Source of the DNA: Eretmocerus hayati
Taxonomy: Eukaryota; Arthropoda; Insecta; Hymenoptera; Aphelinidae
Length of the DNA stretch: 64,000 nt
Direction: 5' to 3'
NCBI GenBank assembly: GCA_029851415.1
Contig: CM056742.1
Span: forward strand, 155,935,121-155,999,120
Below the pieces are notes generated by a model. The model was given only the letters and a program-made list of their open reading frames with translations, did no database searches and was not told the origin of the DNA. The first letter of the stretch is position 1; each line of letters starts with the position of its first letter. Of the stretch, positions 11,536-24,317 are shown one piece after another. The position numbers were made by a program, and so were the translations under genes.

Positions 11536-12121
11536 GTGATTTCGCCGAAAGTGAGATTTTTGGGGGCGTAAATCGTCACGGGGAGTGATTTGGGTTAAAA
11601 ATTATTCCAGCCCCAGACGAGTTTTGTTGACTCGTTGCAGTTGATTTCCAATAATTTGAGCACAACAAGAAATTATTTACAGCTACGTATCTCAAAAGTA
11701 AAGCCTGACAAGCAACCAATTACTGCAAGTATGAATGTGTTTTACAAAGCGAGACAACGCGCCAGGGAGGAGCACAACATGGGGACGGAATCGACCGAAA
11801 ATTTTGTACGCCACTTTGAAAATACGTTTATATAGTGATTTCGGCTGCAGATTCGAGTTTTTGACATTTTCGCACACTTTTGCAACTGCGTTGCAGAGAA
11901 GCCAAGAGTCAAAGTTCGGTTGCCCACAGGAGAGGGAATCGATATTTTGACCCTTTATCAAGCACTAAAAAATACGGGGAAGCTGAGGTCATCTCAAAAA
12001 CTATCAACATAGTTGCATGGCAATATAAATACCCCCCAGAAAATTGCTATAATGCACAATCCAAGTCGTAAAAACTTGGGAGAGCTTCGAACACAGAAAA
12101 TTCCACTTTCGGCGGAATCAC
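11536..12121. mobile_element. Candidate 586-bp TIR element
   Basis: The left end GTGATTTCGCCGAAAGTGAG is mirrored at the right end by the reverse complement of GTGATTCCGCCGAAAGTGGA, followed on both sides by ATTTT. The inverted repeats are about 25 bp. No target duplication or transposase was seen, and overlapping short ORFs in both strands look spurious. A non-autonomous DNA transposon is the best reading. Confidence 0.55.
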
Positions 12122-14610
12122 TCTTATAGGAATACAGTAAAACAAAATGAGAAACATTGGAGAAAGTCCATGATATAAAAATATGTCATCAATCAAATAT
12201 AGACATGAAATATTTTGCAGCCTAGTAAGTTCATCACGTCAATCGACGCGACTATCCAAATCATCATTTCATCTGTAGCCATAATTTCCTATTGAAAAGA
12301 AGTCGAGAAAGAGTCTGAAACCGCGAGAAATATTTCAGAAAATATTCAATCGCGCCGTGTACTGGAATTTCTAGTGACAATCATAGGGCTACTTTCAGTC
12401 TTCCGCGAATGACTCTCTTTCCTTGACATTATCCTCAAGAGGGAAGTAATCGTCTTATTCTCATGAAACGTCAAGACGTGGTTTTTCAATGTTTCAAAAT
12501 TACTTAGAACCAAGCTGACAACTGGAAGGACAACTCTCAAGACCTCTTTCTACATTGCATAATCGGTCTCCGCTGAAATCGAGGCTTAAATAATTTTCTT
12601 CAGACTTTAGTGCGGAGATTATTTTCAGTTCAAGTGAATACGTGCAATAAGTATAATACTGTGTAACAGCACTGCAAGAGTAGGCCAGCCGAGATCGTAA
12701 AGAGACGGTGTCAGTGCCCGAGACTCGCAATAAGAAGTGAATGGAAAGCTTGAGATCGAGACATGTTGCATGAGGCCCCGGTTGTGGCGCCACCGGTCGG
12801 GTGTTCAAAACTTGCAGACTCAGCTTTCTTCTCTTCTCGGACTCGAGAGGACTTCACATCCTTTTCATCTGACCGAAACGTGGGTGGGCCTCTTGAATTG
12901 TGGGCTGGCCTCTTATTTCTTTCGGATGCCATCATCCTGTCTTTATAGTGTGCGTCCAAACGAAAAAAAGGACGAGAAAAGGAACCGATGAATCTTTGCT
13001 CGCTTTGCTGTCCTGTCTGATGAATGCGTCGAGGTATTAGGTTATAGTAGCGATCCTCTAAAAACCCGTCGCGTAGGTCTTGAATGAATCCGGAATTCCG
13101 AAAGCCTTCGAAGAGATTTCGGTTGTAAATCTCACGGGTCAGATTTTTTGTTCTTTCTTCTTGCAATGTGAAGATTTCTCGTCATTCGAGTTAGCAAAAT
13201 ATGGTCAACGCTTGAAATGAGGAGGATGACTTGAGAGAATCGATTCGACAATGTGTTTTTGATAATATTTTATTGATGTGAGTGATTAAGTAAATGAGTT
13301 GGAAAAGATTCTGCGTTTATTACAGCGCTCGAGTCGATTTCTCTTTCTGGATTCCTTTTCGAATTGTGTTATACTTATACGAGGGGTATTCTCACAACTT
13401 GCGAAAGGATGATAATCCAACTTATCAAAATTTATTTGATCAACATGTTCGATATAATATTTCTTCGAAATGATATTTGACATGATGACGATACTGTTGA
13501 TTTTTTTGATATTGTGACAATCATCAGACATCCTTTTTATACCGTTTGAATTTGCGCAACAATTGCAAGATAACAAAATAAAAACTTCAAAAACATCTGA
13601 AAACTTTTTGATACTTGTAATGATAGGACGTACAAATTGCAGGTGTAAGACTATTTTGAACGGACTATGGATGAGGATCAGTTGCGACTGATTCAAGTGA
13701 AGTGCACACAGAGTCCTACATTTTTGACAAAGATTTTTGAAAGTTAGATTTATAATGAAATCATCAGAAGTTAATCAGGGTAACGATTGAATTTATTCAT
13801 CACAGAGTTCTGTCACTTGACCCAAATCGTTGACTCAAGTATCTGAACCTTGGTATTGCCAAATTTTTTTTTCCATTGTGGCCTTTTTGGCTTGATGAAT
13901 AAAATGACAATATAACGAGGGAAATTTATGTCACATTCAGATTCATCAGTCAATTTGTATGATGGTGAGAGAATTGCTTCACTAGATCAGTTCGTGGAAA
14001 TGGCATCAAAAGAAAAGCATAACTTAATTTAGGAGTAACAATTATTTACGACCACTTGACCAAACTCATCTCAGTACTTCGCAGAACTGGAACACTCAGT
14101 GCTGCACGAGAGTTCAGAAAAATGTGGAGGGAAGCCAAAATTTGCGTTGATATATAATTTTTTCTGAGCTCACAAAAAAGATCTAATGAGACATGTTTCA
14201 AAGTTTTTGGAAAAAAATTGTGAGCAGAATCGTCTATTGTGATACAAGAAAGTAGAATGCAATAAGCAAGACTTTTGATCAAGCTACTAAAATTAAAAAG
14301 CAAAAATTTTACTTGCACAGTAATGTGCGAATGCCAAGCCTTCGTAACTGAAGGCCACTGTTTGTATACCATAGAGTTCATTGACCCACTTTATCGACCC
14401 ACCCATTGAAAAAAGAACGTTCAATGGTTAGAGCATTGTCTCAGTACGAATTACCGCGCTTCCTCAACAGAATCGATCGTGAGTCCCAAGATACACTACA
14501 GCAACTCGACAAAGAAATAACAGTCCCAACAATCACGCATTGGGCTTACAAAGCGATAGGAGTGGTCGAGAAGAAGAAGAGCAAATTGGTGCCCTCGGAA
14601 ACAGGATCCC
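12122..14610. other. Stretch upstream of Rab26, no supported gene
   Basis: It contains a 151-codon minus ORF (12711-13166) and a 136-codon minus ORF (13286-13696), neither with a recognisable domain. ORFs of this length are expected by chance in about 64 kb of this composition. The first overlaps a locally GC-richer patch around 12.75-12.95 kb, so a real 5' exon cannot be excluded. Confidence 0.35.
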
Positions 14611-17600
14611 ATGAGCGTACAAGAGTCTTCACGTGCCGCGGACCCGGTAGACGGGACCGAGCGGCACAATTCTGATTGGCTCCCCTCTACATCTGATAGT
14701 AAGGCCCCACCGTCTGGGGTCGTTACAAATCGCCACCAGGCGGCGCGACGCCAGTCATCCTCGAACGACAGCGCTGGCTCCTCACAAGCCACACCCGAGC
14801 ACTACGACCTTCAGTGCAAGGTGCCTTAATACCTGCCCATATAATCTGCCTACCTCTCACCTGAGGATTTTTTCAACTGGCTTGGTTGTTTCTTGGTTAC
14901 CTGGCTACCAAGTCTACCAGCCGGATACCTTCAACTAAGCGCGCTCTTCAACGACGGTCTTCGTGGTTACTAGACTTTGTTATAGTATGCCTAGACAAAA
15001 CTTTTTTTAATGCTGCCGCCTTTTACGGTCAGTGAGAAGGTTCAAGGACAATTAAGATTACTCCAAGCGCACTCGCTTACTCAAGTATACTGTGGATAAG
15101 CGCACTCGTACTGACGGTGTATACTTTACTGGTAATGCGAGACAGAGCTTTCTGCAGTTCTTTAGACTTGTAGAGTTTTCATCATCGGCGACATTTGGGA
15201 AAATTTGAAGAATTTCAATTCTTTGAAAGAAGATTTTATGTTGGATTTGGATACAGAAAAAAACTAATGTTATGATTCTGGACTATTTTTTTACTGATTC
15301 CATTCTGGAGAGTATACGTGGAAAGGCCGCGTATAAGCAAAATTATTAGAGCAGTAATTAGTGAATCATTATTAGAATAAGTCGTTATCCGGTGGAAGTA
15401 TCTAACCTTGGATGTCATTTGTCTCTGTGAAGAGCTCAAATTTTTTCATTCTACTCTGAATTTTCGAAGATTGACCAATACATTTTCAACTAGATTGGGC
15501 AATACCACTCTTGGTGAGCTCTTCCAAGTTTCGAGGTCACTTTATTAATAATTATTAATAATTTTACATGGAAAAAAATATTGTGTCGAAAGTATATACT
15601 GGTAAAATTTAGATATAACCACGTGTGACAAATCGCGTTCAGAACTATTTATTCGACAAAATTTTTTCTTATTTCCATTTCTACCCAGAATGCTCAATTT
15701 CGTTTCGACCAGTTTTTCTCTTCAAAATTGTGAGCAAGCTGGGTCATTTTTTTCAAACACATTGAAGTTTATAATGCGATACAAACTTAGTGCTATCGAG
15801 AAGTTAACTGCTTCAAGTATTGGATTCGACTTACATACATATTACGTCAGGCAACAGAATGAAGGTTTTCCAGAGGAATTTTGATATGTATAGATGACGT
15901 TTTCAATAAAAATGTGATACCTCAAATCACAATACCATTCGTTTGCAAAGGCTCTAATTATTTCTTTATCATAAACACTGATGAGCACGGTGACCGTCGT
16001 TGGAATTGCGATAGATGACGAACGAATATTATTTATAGTAAAATGCCTCAATGTTTTGTAATCATGATAGGTGATGCTGTTGGGGGATAGTGGCGTAGGA
16101 AAAACTTGCATTCTCACAAGATTTCGAGATGGTCGGTTTTTGTCAGGGAACTATATCACCACAGTGGGCATCGACTTTCGGGTGATTAATTTTATCATAA
16201 AATATAACACTAAAGAATAACTCTACAAAATTCGATATAGGCACACTTTCATTGACAGCTTCCAACAGAAGAGAAGATTCTTTTTAAAAAAATCCTACTA
16301 GCACAAAATTCAAAAAAATTTGTGACACATTTAAATGACACATCATGTTTATCATGCACTAAACACATGCCCTCAATACATGCCAGGATTATTCTTCGAA
16401 GAACAATATGATTAATTCTCGTACTTTGATTTTATAGAATAAGATGATCACAATCGACGACAGCCAAGTTAAATTACAGGTGAGCTAATCTTTATGCAAT
16501 CTTTGTGATATACTAATACAGAACTTCAAAAAAGGCTTCTCTTGACTTGAAATCAAACTTTTTCTGTAACTGATGTATCAGCTTATACATATCAACAGCC
16601 AGAGACATTGAGCTCAACGTGGAGGCGTTCTCTCAATCAAGTTGATACTCTGAATTCACATTTGATGAATGAGCCAATGTTGATTTGGACAATCAAACAA
16701 TTATGAACGGTCCGTTTAGCTAATCACTCACTTTAGAGAAACCTTGATAACTATAGACCATCAACAAATTTGCAACTTCATTATAGAAACGAATGGAATT
16801 AACGACTCACTGGTTATATTGATAATTTACGTCGACTTCTTATTTCTTGTAGATCTGGGATACTGCTGGGCAAGAGAGATTTCGCAGTGTTACGCATGCT
16901 TACTACCGCGATGCTCACGGTAAGTCCTAATGGATATAGTAATCTATGACAAAAGAATTCGGAAACTATTTCACGCTGATTTGAAGCGATAATAGTCGTC
17001 TCTTTAAATTGAAAAGTGAAGTTCGGAAGGATACTAATTGATCGCAGATGATTCCAGAAAATCGTCATATTCGGCGTTATAATACGGAATATTTTGATGT
17101 AGAAATACGAGATAATCATCTAGTTTTCTGAATCTGTCTACATTACGTTACAATTTACAAAAGTTGGGTAAACATGTTGGTTGATTATAACGGTACAATC
17201 AAGATTTTTCCTGTCTCTTACAGCGTTACTACTCCTTTACGATGTGACGAATAAACAAAGTTTCGACAACATCAGAAATTGGCTCGGAGAAATTCGTGAA
17301 TATGCCCAAGATGATGTCGTCATCATGTTACTAGGTGAGTAACGCCGGACTGAAAAAAAACCTACAGTTTGATACCGGTGAACAAAATAAAAACTAAAAT
17401 CACAGAATCCGCACAGTGCTTTCGACTTATTCGCATCGAGTTTTTGTAAGGTAGGTTACTTCGAACTCAACTGACTGTTTGTAGAGATAAACTAAGAAGT
17501 AGTATGGCAAATAAATTGGTTGTTATTCCTTGCTTTTTCAAACGGTTTGTAATAAAATTGACGTAGGAAAAAACAGCAAGATTTAGAGAATTCAGACTAG

Positions 17601-18454
17601 AGGGAGAATGTACAGAATGTAGATGCTAAAGAAGAGAGAGTTCAAACTAATCATATGGCCATGAATCGAATCGACAAAACACACAAAATAATAAATTTTG
17701 AAAAAGTTGTCAAACAAGTTTTCATAATTGTTGCCGGATTGGTCATCTGTCGTAGATCACGACATCAAAAAAATTAATCTCCAATAGGAACTACTAACGA
17801 TTCTCTTTCAAGGCTTTCTTCTACAAACATTCGAGCGTATAATGAAACCGAACTTATGCAACGCAGCGATCTAGAAATTCAGATCATCCTCTCCCAAAAA
17901 TTCAAAGCTCACAGAACCACACTTTGCAGGTTTAAAGAGGCGGCCCCCCAGAACTATGCCTACTTACAATTATCAGTCCAACAAAGTAAATGTCTGCATA
18001 CAGAGCTATATATCTTTCAAATAATACAGATTAATTTAATTCAATTTCATTTTGCTCATCAACCACAAATCACGTAATTATTACAGGGAACAAGTCAGAT
18101 TGTACTTCTGAACGAGTTATAAGGAGGGACGATGGTCAGAGATTGGCTAACGAGTACAAGGTGCCCTTTATGGAAACATCTGCTAAAACTGGTCTCAATG
18201 TTGAATTAGCTTTTCATGCTGTAGCAAGGTACAAATCATCTGATGAAATTGTTCATCTCATTTCCCTTTGTGTTACTACACTTTATACAATTAAAACTGA
18301 TTTGAAAATAACCAATTCCAGAGAGTTGAAAGCAAGAGTGAAATACGAACATGGCATTCATTCCGACGAATCAAGGTTCAACGTGCACGACTACTTGAAA
18401 GAAAATCAGGAGCAACGAAGTTCCTGTTTCATTCCCAGTTGTTCAACAACTTGA
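14611..18454 (+). CDS. Rab26: Rab26/Rab37-type small GTPase
   Basis: A GTPase of secretory granules and synaptic vesicles; vertebrate Rab26 acts in granule maturation and vesicle-linked autophagy. Seven coding exons: 14611-14820, 16071-16181, 16438-16479, 16853-16919, 17224-17334, 18087-18228, 18322-18454. All junctions are GT/AG and phases agree, giving 271 residues (human Rab26 has 256). The N-terminal 60 or so residues are Ser/Pro-rich, as in Rab26, and lead into [19 protein letters not shown]. Visible motifs are P-loop GDSGVGKT (75-82), switch I TTVGIDFR (100-107), [10 protein letters not shown] (123-132), NKSD (182-185) and ETSAKTG (210-216). ATG 14611 is the first in frame after a TAG at 14557. 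The C-terminus [11 protein letters not shown] offers cysteines at 263 and 268, the latter in CaaX position. The large introns carry no other gene. Rab37 is the close alternative; the subfamily split needs a tree. Confidence 0.93.
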
Positions 18455-18472
18455 AAATCAATACTCTTACTG

Positions 18473-18478
18473 AATAAA
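18473..18478 (+). terminator. Polyadenylation signal AATAAA, Rab26
   Basis: The first AATAAA lies only 19 nt after the Rab26 stop codon, which would make a very short 3'UTR. Further AATAAA words near 18.97 kb and 19.22 kb could serve longer transcripts. Confidence 0.4.
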
Positions 18479-19511
18479 TGCAAATATAAGCTCTTAAGCG
18501 ATACAGGAAGAGTAATTATGAAGAGCCCAAATGTAAAAATAAGAAAAAAAGTTATAAATATTCTGCGAAGGAATGAAAATCTAATATTACTGAAAGTCAT
18601 GATCAGGATGATTCTAAATTTGAAAAACTGGATAAGTATACTTGTACCCATTTGTTTTCTGATTTGATCCTTCCATCGTGGAGAGCTTCTCTAGTTCCTG
18701 TGATTATGTGAGATTGATTTACGGAATTATTCTTGGAAGAAGTTATTTCTCAAAAACTGCACAATTTCCAAGTCGGATAATTTTCCTGAGATACTTGAAA
18801 TCACAGTCGATCCATTTAACAGTACAATATTTCCCATTTTGAAGCCATTTAATACTAGAAGGATCGATTGATTTTTATTGAGCTCATCGTTGAGGAGAAT
18901 GTTCAATCTTGTGGCAAGATGCATGCCACAAAAAAGTGTAATCTATTCTTTCAGATCAATATGCATGTGTAAATAAATGAGTACAAATGTTTAAGCTGTG
19001 AAATTTATGAATACAGGGAGTAACAATGGAGAACAAATAATACGCGGTCTCGTAAAATTTCATTCTTCTTCTTAAATTCGAAAAAGCGTGTATATGAACA
19101 GCACGCCCGGGTGTACATGATTACATAATCTGGTCCGAAAGGAACTCTCGCAATCACAAGAATCGTTGCGGTGGGGAAGAAAATTTAGTTCTTTCTAATG
19201 TAAACTGAATAAAAATTAAATAAACCATTCTTCATAGACTCGCCAATCAATGGTCATGAAAAATTTAGTTGCAAATCTTTACACATAACATGTTGGGTTG
19301 TAGTGACATGACCCTTTCACCTTTTAAGGGGGTTATCGTTAGCGACTCGCTAGGCAAACGTAAAACCAATAGTGGTAATAAACCAATGAATCCATATTCG
19401 CATTCGTGACTGCTTTGATTTACAATGATAGAATCTGTGAAATCATGAATTATAATCTTTGGTACATCGTCTGACTACCGTAACCTCGCCGCAACGAGTA
19501 CGGGAATTGAA

Positions 19512-19594
19512 TTTCTAGCTGTCTACGTCGGAAGCGCGATTTTCTACTCGTCCTCGCGTCTAAAGTCGCGCTTCCGACGTAGCACAGCTAGAAA
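19512..19594. repeat. Short near-perfect hairpin
   Basis: The arms TTTCTAGCTGTCTACGTCGG and, reversed, TTTCTAGCTGTGCTACGTCG extend into GAAGCGCGA(T/C)TTT. They form an approximately 32-bp stem with a loop of about 20 nt. It may be a mini-MITE or a structured transcript segment. No coding sequence is present. Confidence 0.7.
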
Positions 19595-19923
19595 ATGTCG
19601 TTTGCGACATAATATACTATACATGTATAGGTAAGCTCCGCATCATCAGTTTGCTTTCAAAATTCCTCTTCGAAATGCCTGTCAACCCCTTAATTTTATC
19701 GATTCAGAGAGAATGGAATAACAGCTTCCTACATGCAGTTTCTCATTATTGTGGCTGATAAATGCGGAAGAATATCCCGTCACTCTTTGTTAGAAACTTT
19801 GATACGCCCGTATGAGACGTGGGTCAAACATCCAATTTTCAAATGAGTTAATCTCGAAAGTTTGATCGTCAACCCATATTTTTCTCAACGGCAAACGATC
19901 CGGAGGCTCTCAATCTACAAATT

Positions 19924-20304
19924 TTATGAAAAGCGACGGTAGCGCCTCTATCGGTCAAATTGGTATATTGCCAACAACAATTTTCATTCAAGACTAAAGA
20001 GGAAAGAAATCATCACCACCTGCGGATTATTTTTTTGCAGAATTAAAAAATATTTCATCGAGATCGGTGCAAAATTGAGCCCACAAAGTTGCGGCAAATT
20101 TTTTCTGGTGTTGATGAATTTTTTTCGCAACTTCGTGGATTCAATTTTACACCGATCTCAATGAAACTTATTTTTGATTTGCAGAAAAATAATCCGCAGG
20201 TAGCGGTACTAGTGGTTTCCTTCCTCTTTGTTTCAAAAAATTGTTATTGGTAATATACGTAATATACCATTAGACCACTAGGAGCGCCACCATCGCTTAC
20301 AAAA
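19924..20304. mobile_element. Fully palindromic MITE, about 380 bp
   Basis: Two arms of about 180 bp mirror each other at roughly 75-80% by eye. The outer blocks are AAGCGACGGTAGCGCC on the left and, reversed, AAGCGATGGTGGCGCT on the right. Both then carry GGTATATT, CCTGCGGATTATTTTT and GAGATCGGTG toward the centre. No ORF spans it. The transposon superfamily is unresolved. Confidence 0.75.
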
Positions 20305-22099
20305 GGTAGACAGTCTTGAGAAGCACAACTATAATATAAAATCTTGATATCTGCTGAGGAGGGTTCCAGGAGTCAAAAAGTGGAAGGCTCAAATACTGAT
20401 ATTTTTACATGGAATCAAAATACAATGATTTTGCAAGGTCAAAAAAGCGTAAAACGGTGCTGAGAAATCGTTCAATCAATTCATGTGCATTTGTACAAAC
20501 AGAACTCGAATTTTTTCAAGTTTCTCAATTTCTTCAAAGAAATGTATGAACCTGTGATCCATGAATCTGGATAGATTATCATTGCAGATTGCATAGATAG
20601 CACACTGAAAGTGAGACATAATAAGATATCAATGAGCTCATTACTGACTTAAAAATTAGGGGGCCTTTTCAAAAGAAATATAAGTGATACTTGCCATCAT
20701 AATGATTTAACATATGAAAATAAAAAGAACAGAATTCTATTAATTATGAATAAAGTGGTCTATTGTAGATCAAAATAGACACTATCGATGTCAGATCTCA
20801 TCAAATACTGATTGAGATGAAGAGTCAGAGCATGTGTTCAGCTGACAACTGATGCAGAAGATTTGAACCTTTTATCGTCTAGAGAGCCAAAAGGATGGAT
20901 TTGTAAAAAGAATTGGTGTTGCATGCGCATGGCATATGAATCCTCAATAAATTAGAGGGTGAGCTATGGGCATATGTGGAGAAATTTTCGTTACTTTTCA
21001 GAAAGAATTGACCTGCTGTTTTCAATTCTGCGTATAAATTAATATTGTTGAAGACTGAATGAAAATGTACAATAATAAACAACTTGGTGAAATTTCATGT
21101 TTGACCCAAGCTCATCACCGACGGACCAATATTAATCTTTCTTCCTACGTAGGTTAATTACACTTTCAAAGGTTAGTCCGATTGAAGCTCATACCTTCTT
21201 AGAGTTGCGAAGAATCAATTGATTTAGTGAGTGTATCAATAAGGGATGATTAGCCTCCAAAGGAAAATTATGAGTTTTGCACCTCCCAACCTATGCTGAT
21301 ACACGGATAATGAAGAGGATACAAAGCACTCCAAAATGTATTGGGCACAATTCATATGCTGTGTCAGATCAACTGTGTTTGTAACTCACCACAGGTGTTC
21401 AGGAGAGTCTGCAGAGCTTGTCGAGCATAGATCTATGGTCAACAGTTGAACGGATTAAATCTTCAATCACTAATTGTGACACCAACAGATCTGTGGGAAT
21501 CAGAGACAGTTTGCGAATTAGAGTCACCCAAAGTAAAATCAAGAACTTATAGTATCATGTTTGTCAAAGAGTATTCCAAACAAACAATACAATTTCTCGA
21601 CTACAACTTGTTCAAGTAGTCATTGGCTCATTCAGACCAGTGCATGAGAGCTGTGTAAGCACTACACCTGAATTTGAATAACTCTAAATTGGTTGAAAAT
21701 CGTTTGCAAGAATAAGCATCTCAAAAACATTCCATCGGTTGTGTGATGCTTGGTGTGATCAACGAATATGTGTGATGAGCTCGATCTCGACCTCGACCAA
21801 GTAAACCATTGTTGATGCGACACAAAATTTTTCTCACAATTTACATATAAAATCTTGATAATAGTTTCGACAATCAACGAAACCTGCTGGCACTATACAA
21901 AAAAAGTGGAACACTTGATAAAAGAAAGTATCCATAGCACACAATTGGATTCTCTCGTGGTTACGCGCAAAACAGGCGGGCTACTGTTGATCTTTAATCG
22001 AATTACCTGCACATTTGAAATAATGAATATATGTAGATGCAATTCGTATCCAATAGCTGCTTTTCAACTTCATTCAACCACCAAATTCTGTATAACGAG
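20305..22099. other. Non-coding stretch, no gene seen
   Basis: AT-rich sequence with short ORFs lacking recognisable domains. No repeat or RNA gene was identified. Confidence 0.4.
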
Positions 22100-22275
22100 A
22101 ATCTCGTTATTTATAATAAGGCGATTGTTGCAGGCGCGGCGGTTGGCGGCGGTCATGCAGGTTGCAACTTGTATAGGTAAGTTCAGACGCGAGGGACCGC
22201 GCGTCCCGTCCCGTCCCGACCCGAGCGCAAATAATGCACGGCCATGCGGCATGCACGGCTATAATATATCGTTCG
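22100..22275. promoter_or_regulatory. CpG-rich spike with a consensus splice donor
   Basis: The segment GGCGCGGCGGTTGGCGGCGG and the following run of CCCGT units stand out from AT-rich surroundings. A plus-strand donor, TATAG|GTAAGTTC, occurs at about 22184. Together they look like a promoter plus a short first exon of an unannotated plus-strand transcript. No protein is recognised, and composition is the only evidence. Confidence 0.3.
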
Positions 22276-23087
22276 GAACTTTCGGAAGTTAACCACGTTC
22301 TTCTCAGGATTAGTTCCAAACACGATCGTGGTTCCATAAATTTTCCAATTTTTGTTGATCACACGGTGGTTTTCGATTATAACTCTTACGTGCCACATGG
22401 AGGAGCACAAAAACCCGCCGTACTTTTTTCCGTTTATGCGGGTAGCGCACGCGGGGTGTTGTTCACAGCATGGTGGAAAGGTTCACAGCAAATCGATTAA
22501 TTTTCACTCACACAGTTCTTATGAATATTGTTCGATTCTTGGGTGGATGAATTCAAACGATACCTTCTGGAATTGGAATTCCTTTCATTCCCGACAAACT
22601 TTTTTCCCCTGTATACAAATTAAGAATCCGTAAAAAGTGGGCCTATGGGGCTGTATTCATGCAAATTCGAATTCACCCGTCTGGTCCGTTGTGTAATATC
22701 TAACATCCCACGAATTTTTTTCTCAACTCATTTTGAAGCTCTTTTGAGTTTTTTGATGAGTTTTTGATCCCAGATACTCATGTTTAATTTCTTCAAAACT
22801 GGAAAGTATCATGGGCCAATAAAAACATCGATCTTGAGGTGTGTCAAGCATAATGTTCATTACAGGTGTTGGCTCTTAACTCGCAAGAATGTTTGTGGAA
22901 TCTAATGAAATTAAACATGGCATGGTGGGTGGAGATTCGAAGAATCAACGTAGTGGTCTAAATAATGCATTTGCGTCCGGAATGGTTTATTTCAAAAACA
23001 AAAAATTCATTCAAATAATTTTGGAACATCAACCATGCTGTTTGTCCTACGACTTAGTTTCTAATCCATCGCTGTATATATACGAGT

Positions 23088-23463
23088 ACTAATCCGCCAT
23101 ATCCTGAAGTCTCTAACACTTGGTCTGATGAAAATAATTCCGGGGAACCCCATGGAACTTTGGGGGACCTGGACCTGGGAAAATTTTTAGGCGATACTTG
23201 CCAAATTCGACATCGAAGACGTGCAGCATACAAATTTTGTCGATTCTTTACTTCCCATGCACCACCCACCTCGTGGATCGAAGAAATAATGGTCAAATTT
23301 TGTATGCTGCACGTCTTTGATGCCGAATTTTGCAAATATCAAAATTGAAAATTTTTCCAGCGCCAGGTCCCACGAAATCCCATGGGATCTCATGGGGCTC
23401 CACGGAATAATTTTTAGCGTACCAAGTGTCAGAGACTTATATCTCATTTTATGGCGGATTAGT
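23088..23463. mobile_element. Palindromic MITE with perfect 13-bp ends
   Basis: The left terminus ACTAATCCGCCAT (23088-23100) is exactly inverted at 23451-23463. The arms stay similar across about 170 bp, including AAGTCTCT, ACACTTGG, GACGTGCAGCATACAAA and GGGACCTGG blocks. ORFs on both strands inside are mirror products of the arms. The duplication of target is not resolved; TA is possible. Confidence 0.8.
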
Positions 23464-24317
23464 CGAAACAGTAGAAAATGAGCCTATGCAAATTGTAAAG
23501 AGTTGATTACCTATTTGCTTTATTGCTATGAATTCATAGCAACCGTTCCGTTTTCATGGACGTATTTTGATTCGACACAGCAATCCGCGAATACCGAATT
23601 AAAGAATGAAATTCGAGAGAGATTTATTAAAAAATCCTGTATACACAATGTTTCTCCATAATTATCTCTCGTACTCTCTAAACTTTTCTTCACGCGACTT
23701 TGCAATTTGATCCCTCGCCGTATACCTAATGTGCCGTAATGCTTTATATACGTCGATGTAACGATGGTTTCTTCAATATGGTGCTAAATGTGATCGAAAT
23801 GTAACGTTATTCTCCCGTAGTTTGTTCCGGAACACTTGTTGCCAGGTATGCACACTACCTGGACCTTTCGCGGATCGCTGCAAAATCGACCTTTTTGGGA
23901 AAAGCCTCAATAAATATAACTACAATCATCCACGCAGGATCTGCCATAGCTCAACACATTGTTTATGTGTGTGGCAAGAGAGGAGAATAGATTCCAGAGC
24001 GATATAGAGTCATTTACCTTGCCGAACGCAGCTTTGAAAGTCATTTTTCAAGGGCCTTACCAAAGTTATCAATTTGACGGTATTTAAACGCATGCAACAT
24101 GTAAAATCGATCACTGCTCCCCAGACTTTTGTGTAAGATATAACCAACGCGACTTCATTAGCTGATTTTGAAAATCAACTTCCAGATTGCCCCGCAACAT
24201 TGTCATGCTTGTAATTAACGAGAAATTGTATAAAAGAAGTCATGAGTACCAACCCAAAAGGACTTGTGTGATTTTCAAGACACGTTTCTTGAGTTTGCAC
24301 ATATAGATGAAAGTAGA

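Noticed and set aside
12711..13166. 151-codon minus-strand ORF as a gene
   Set aside because: No recognisable domain or convincing splice context. An ORF this long is about expected once by chance in a window of this size and composition.
18727..18924. 65-codon minus ORF downstream of Rab26
   Set aside because: No recognisable domain, no splice or promoter context; chance length.
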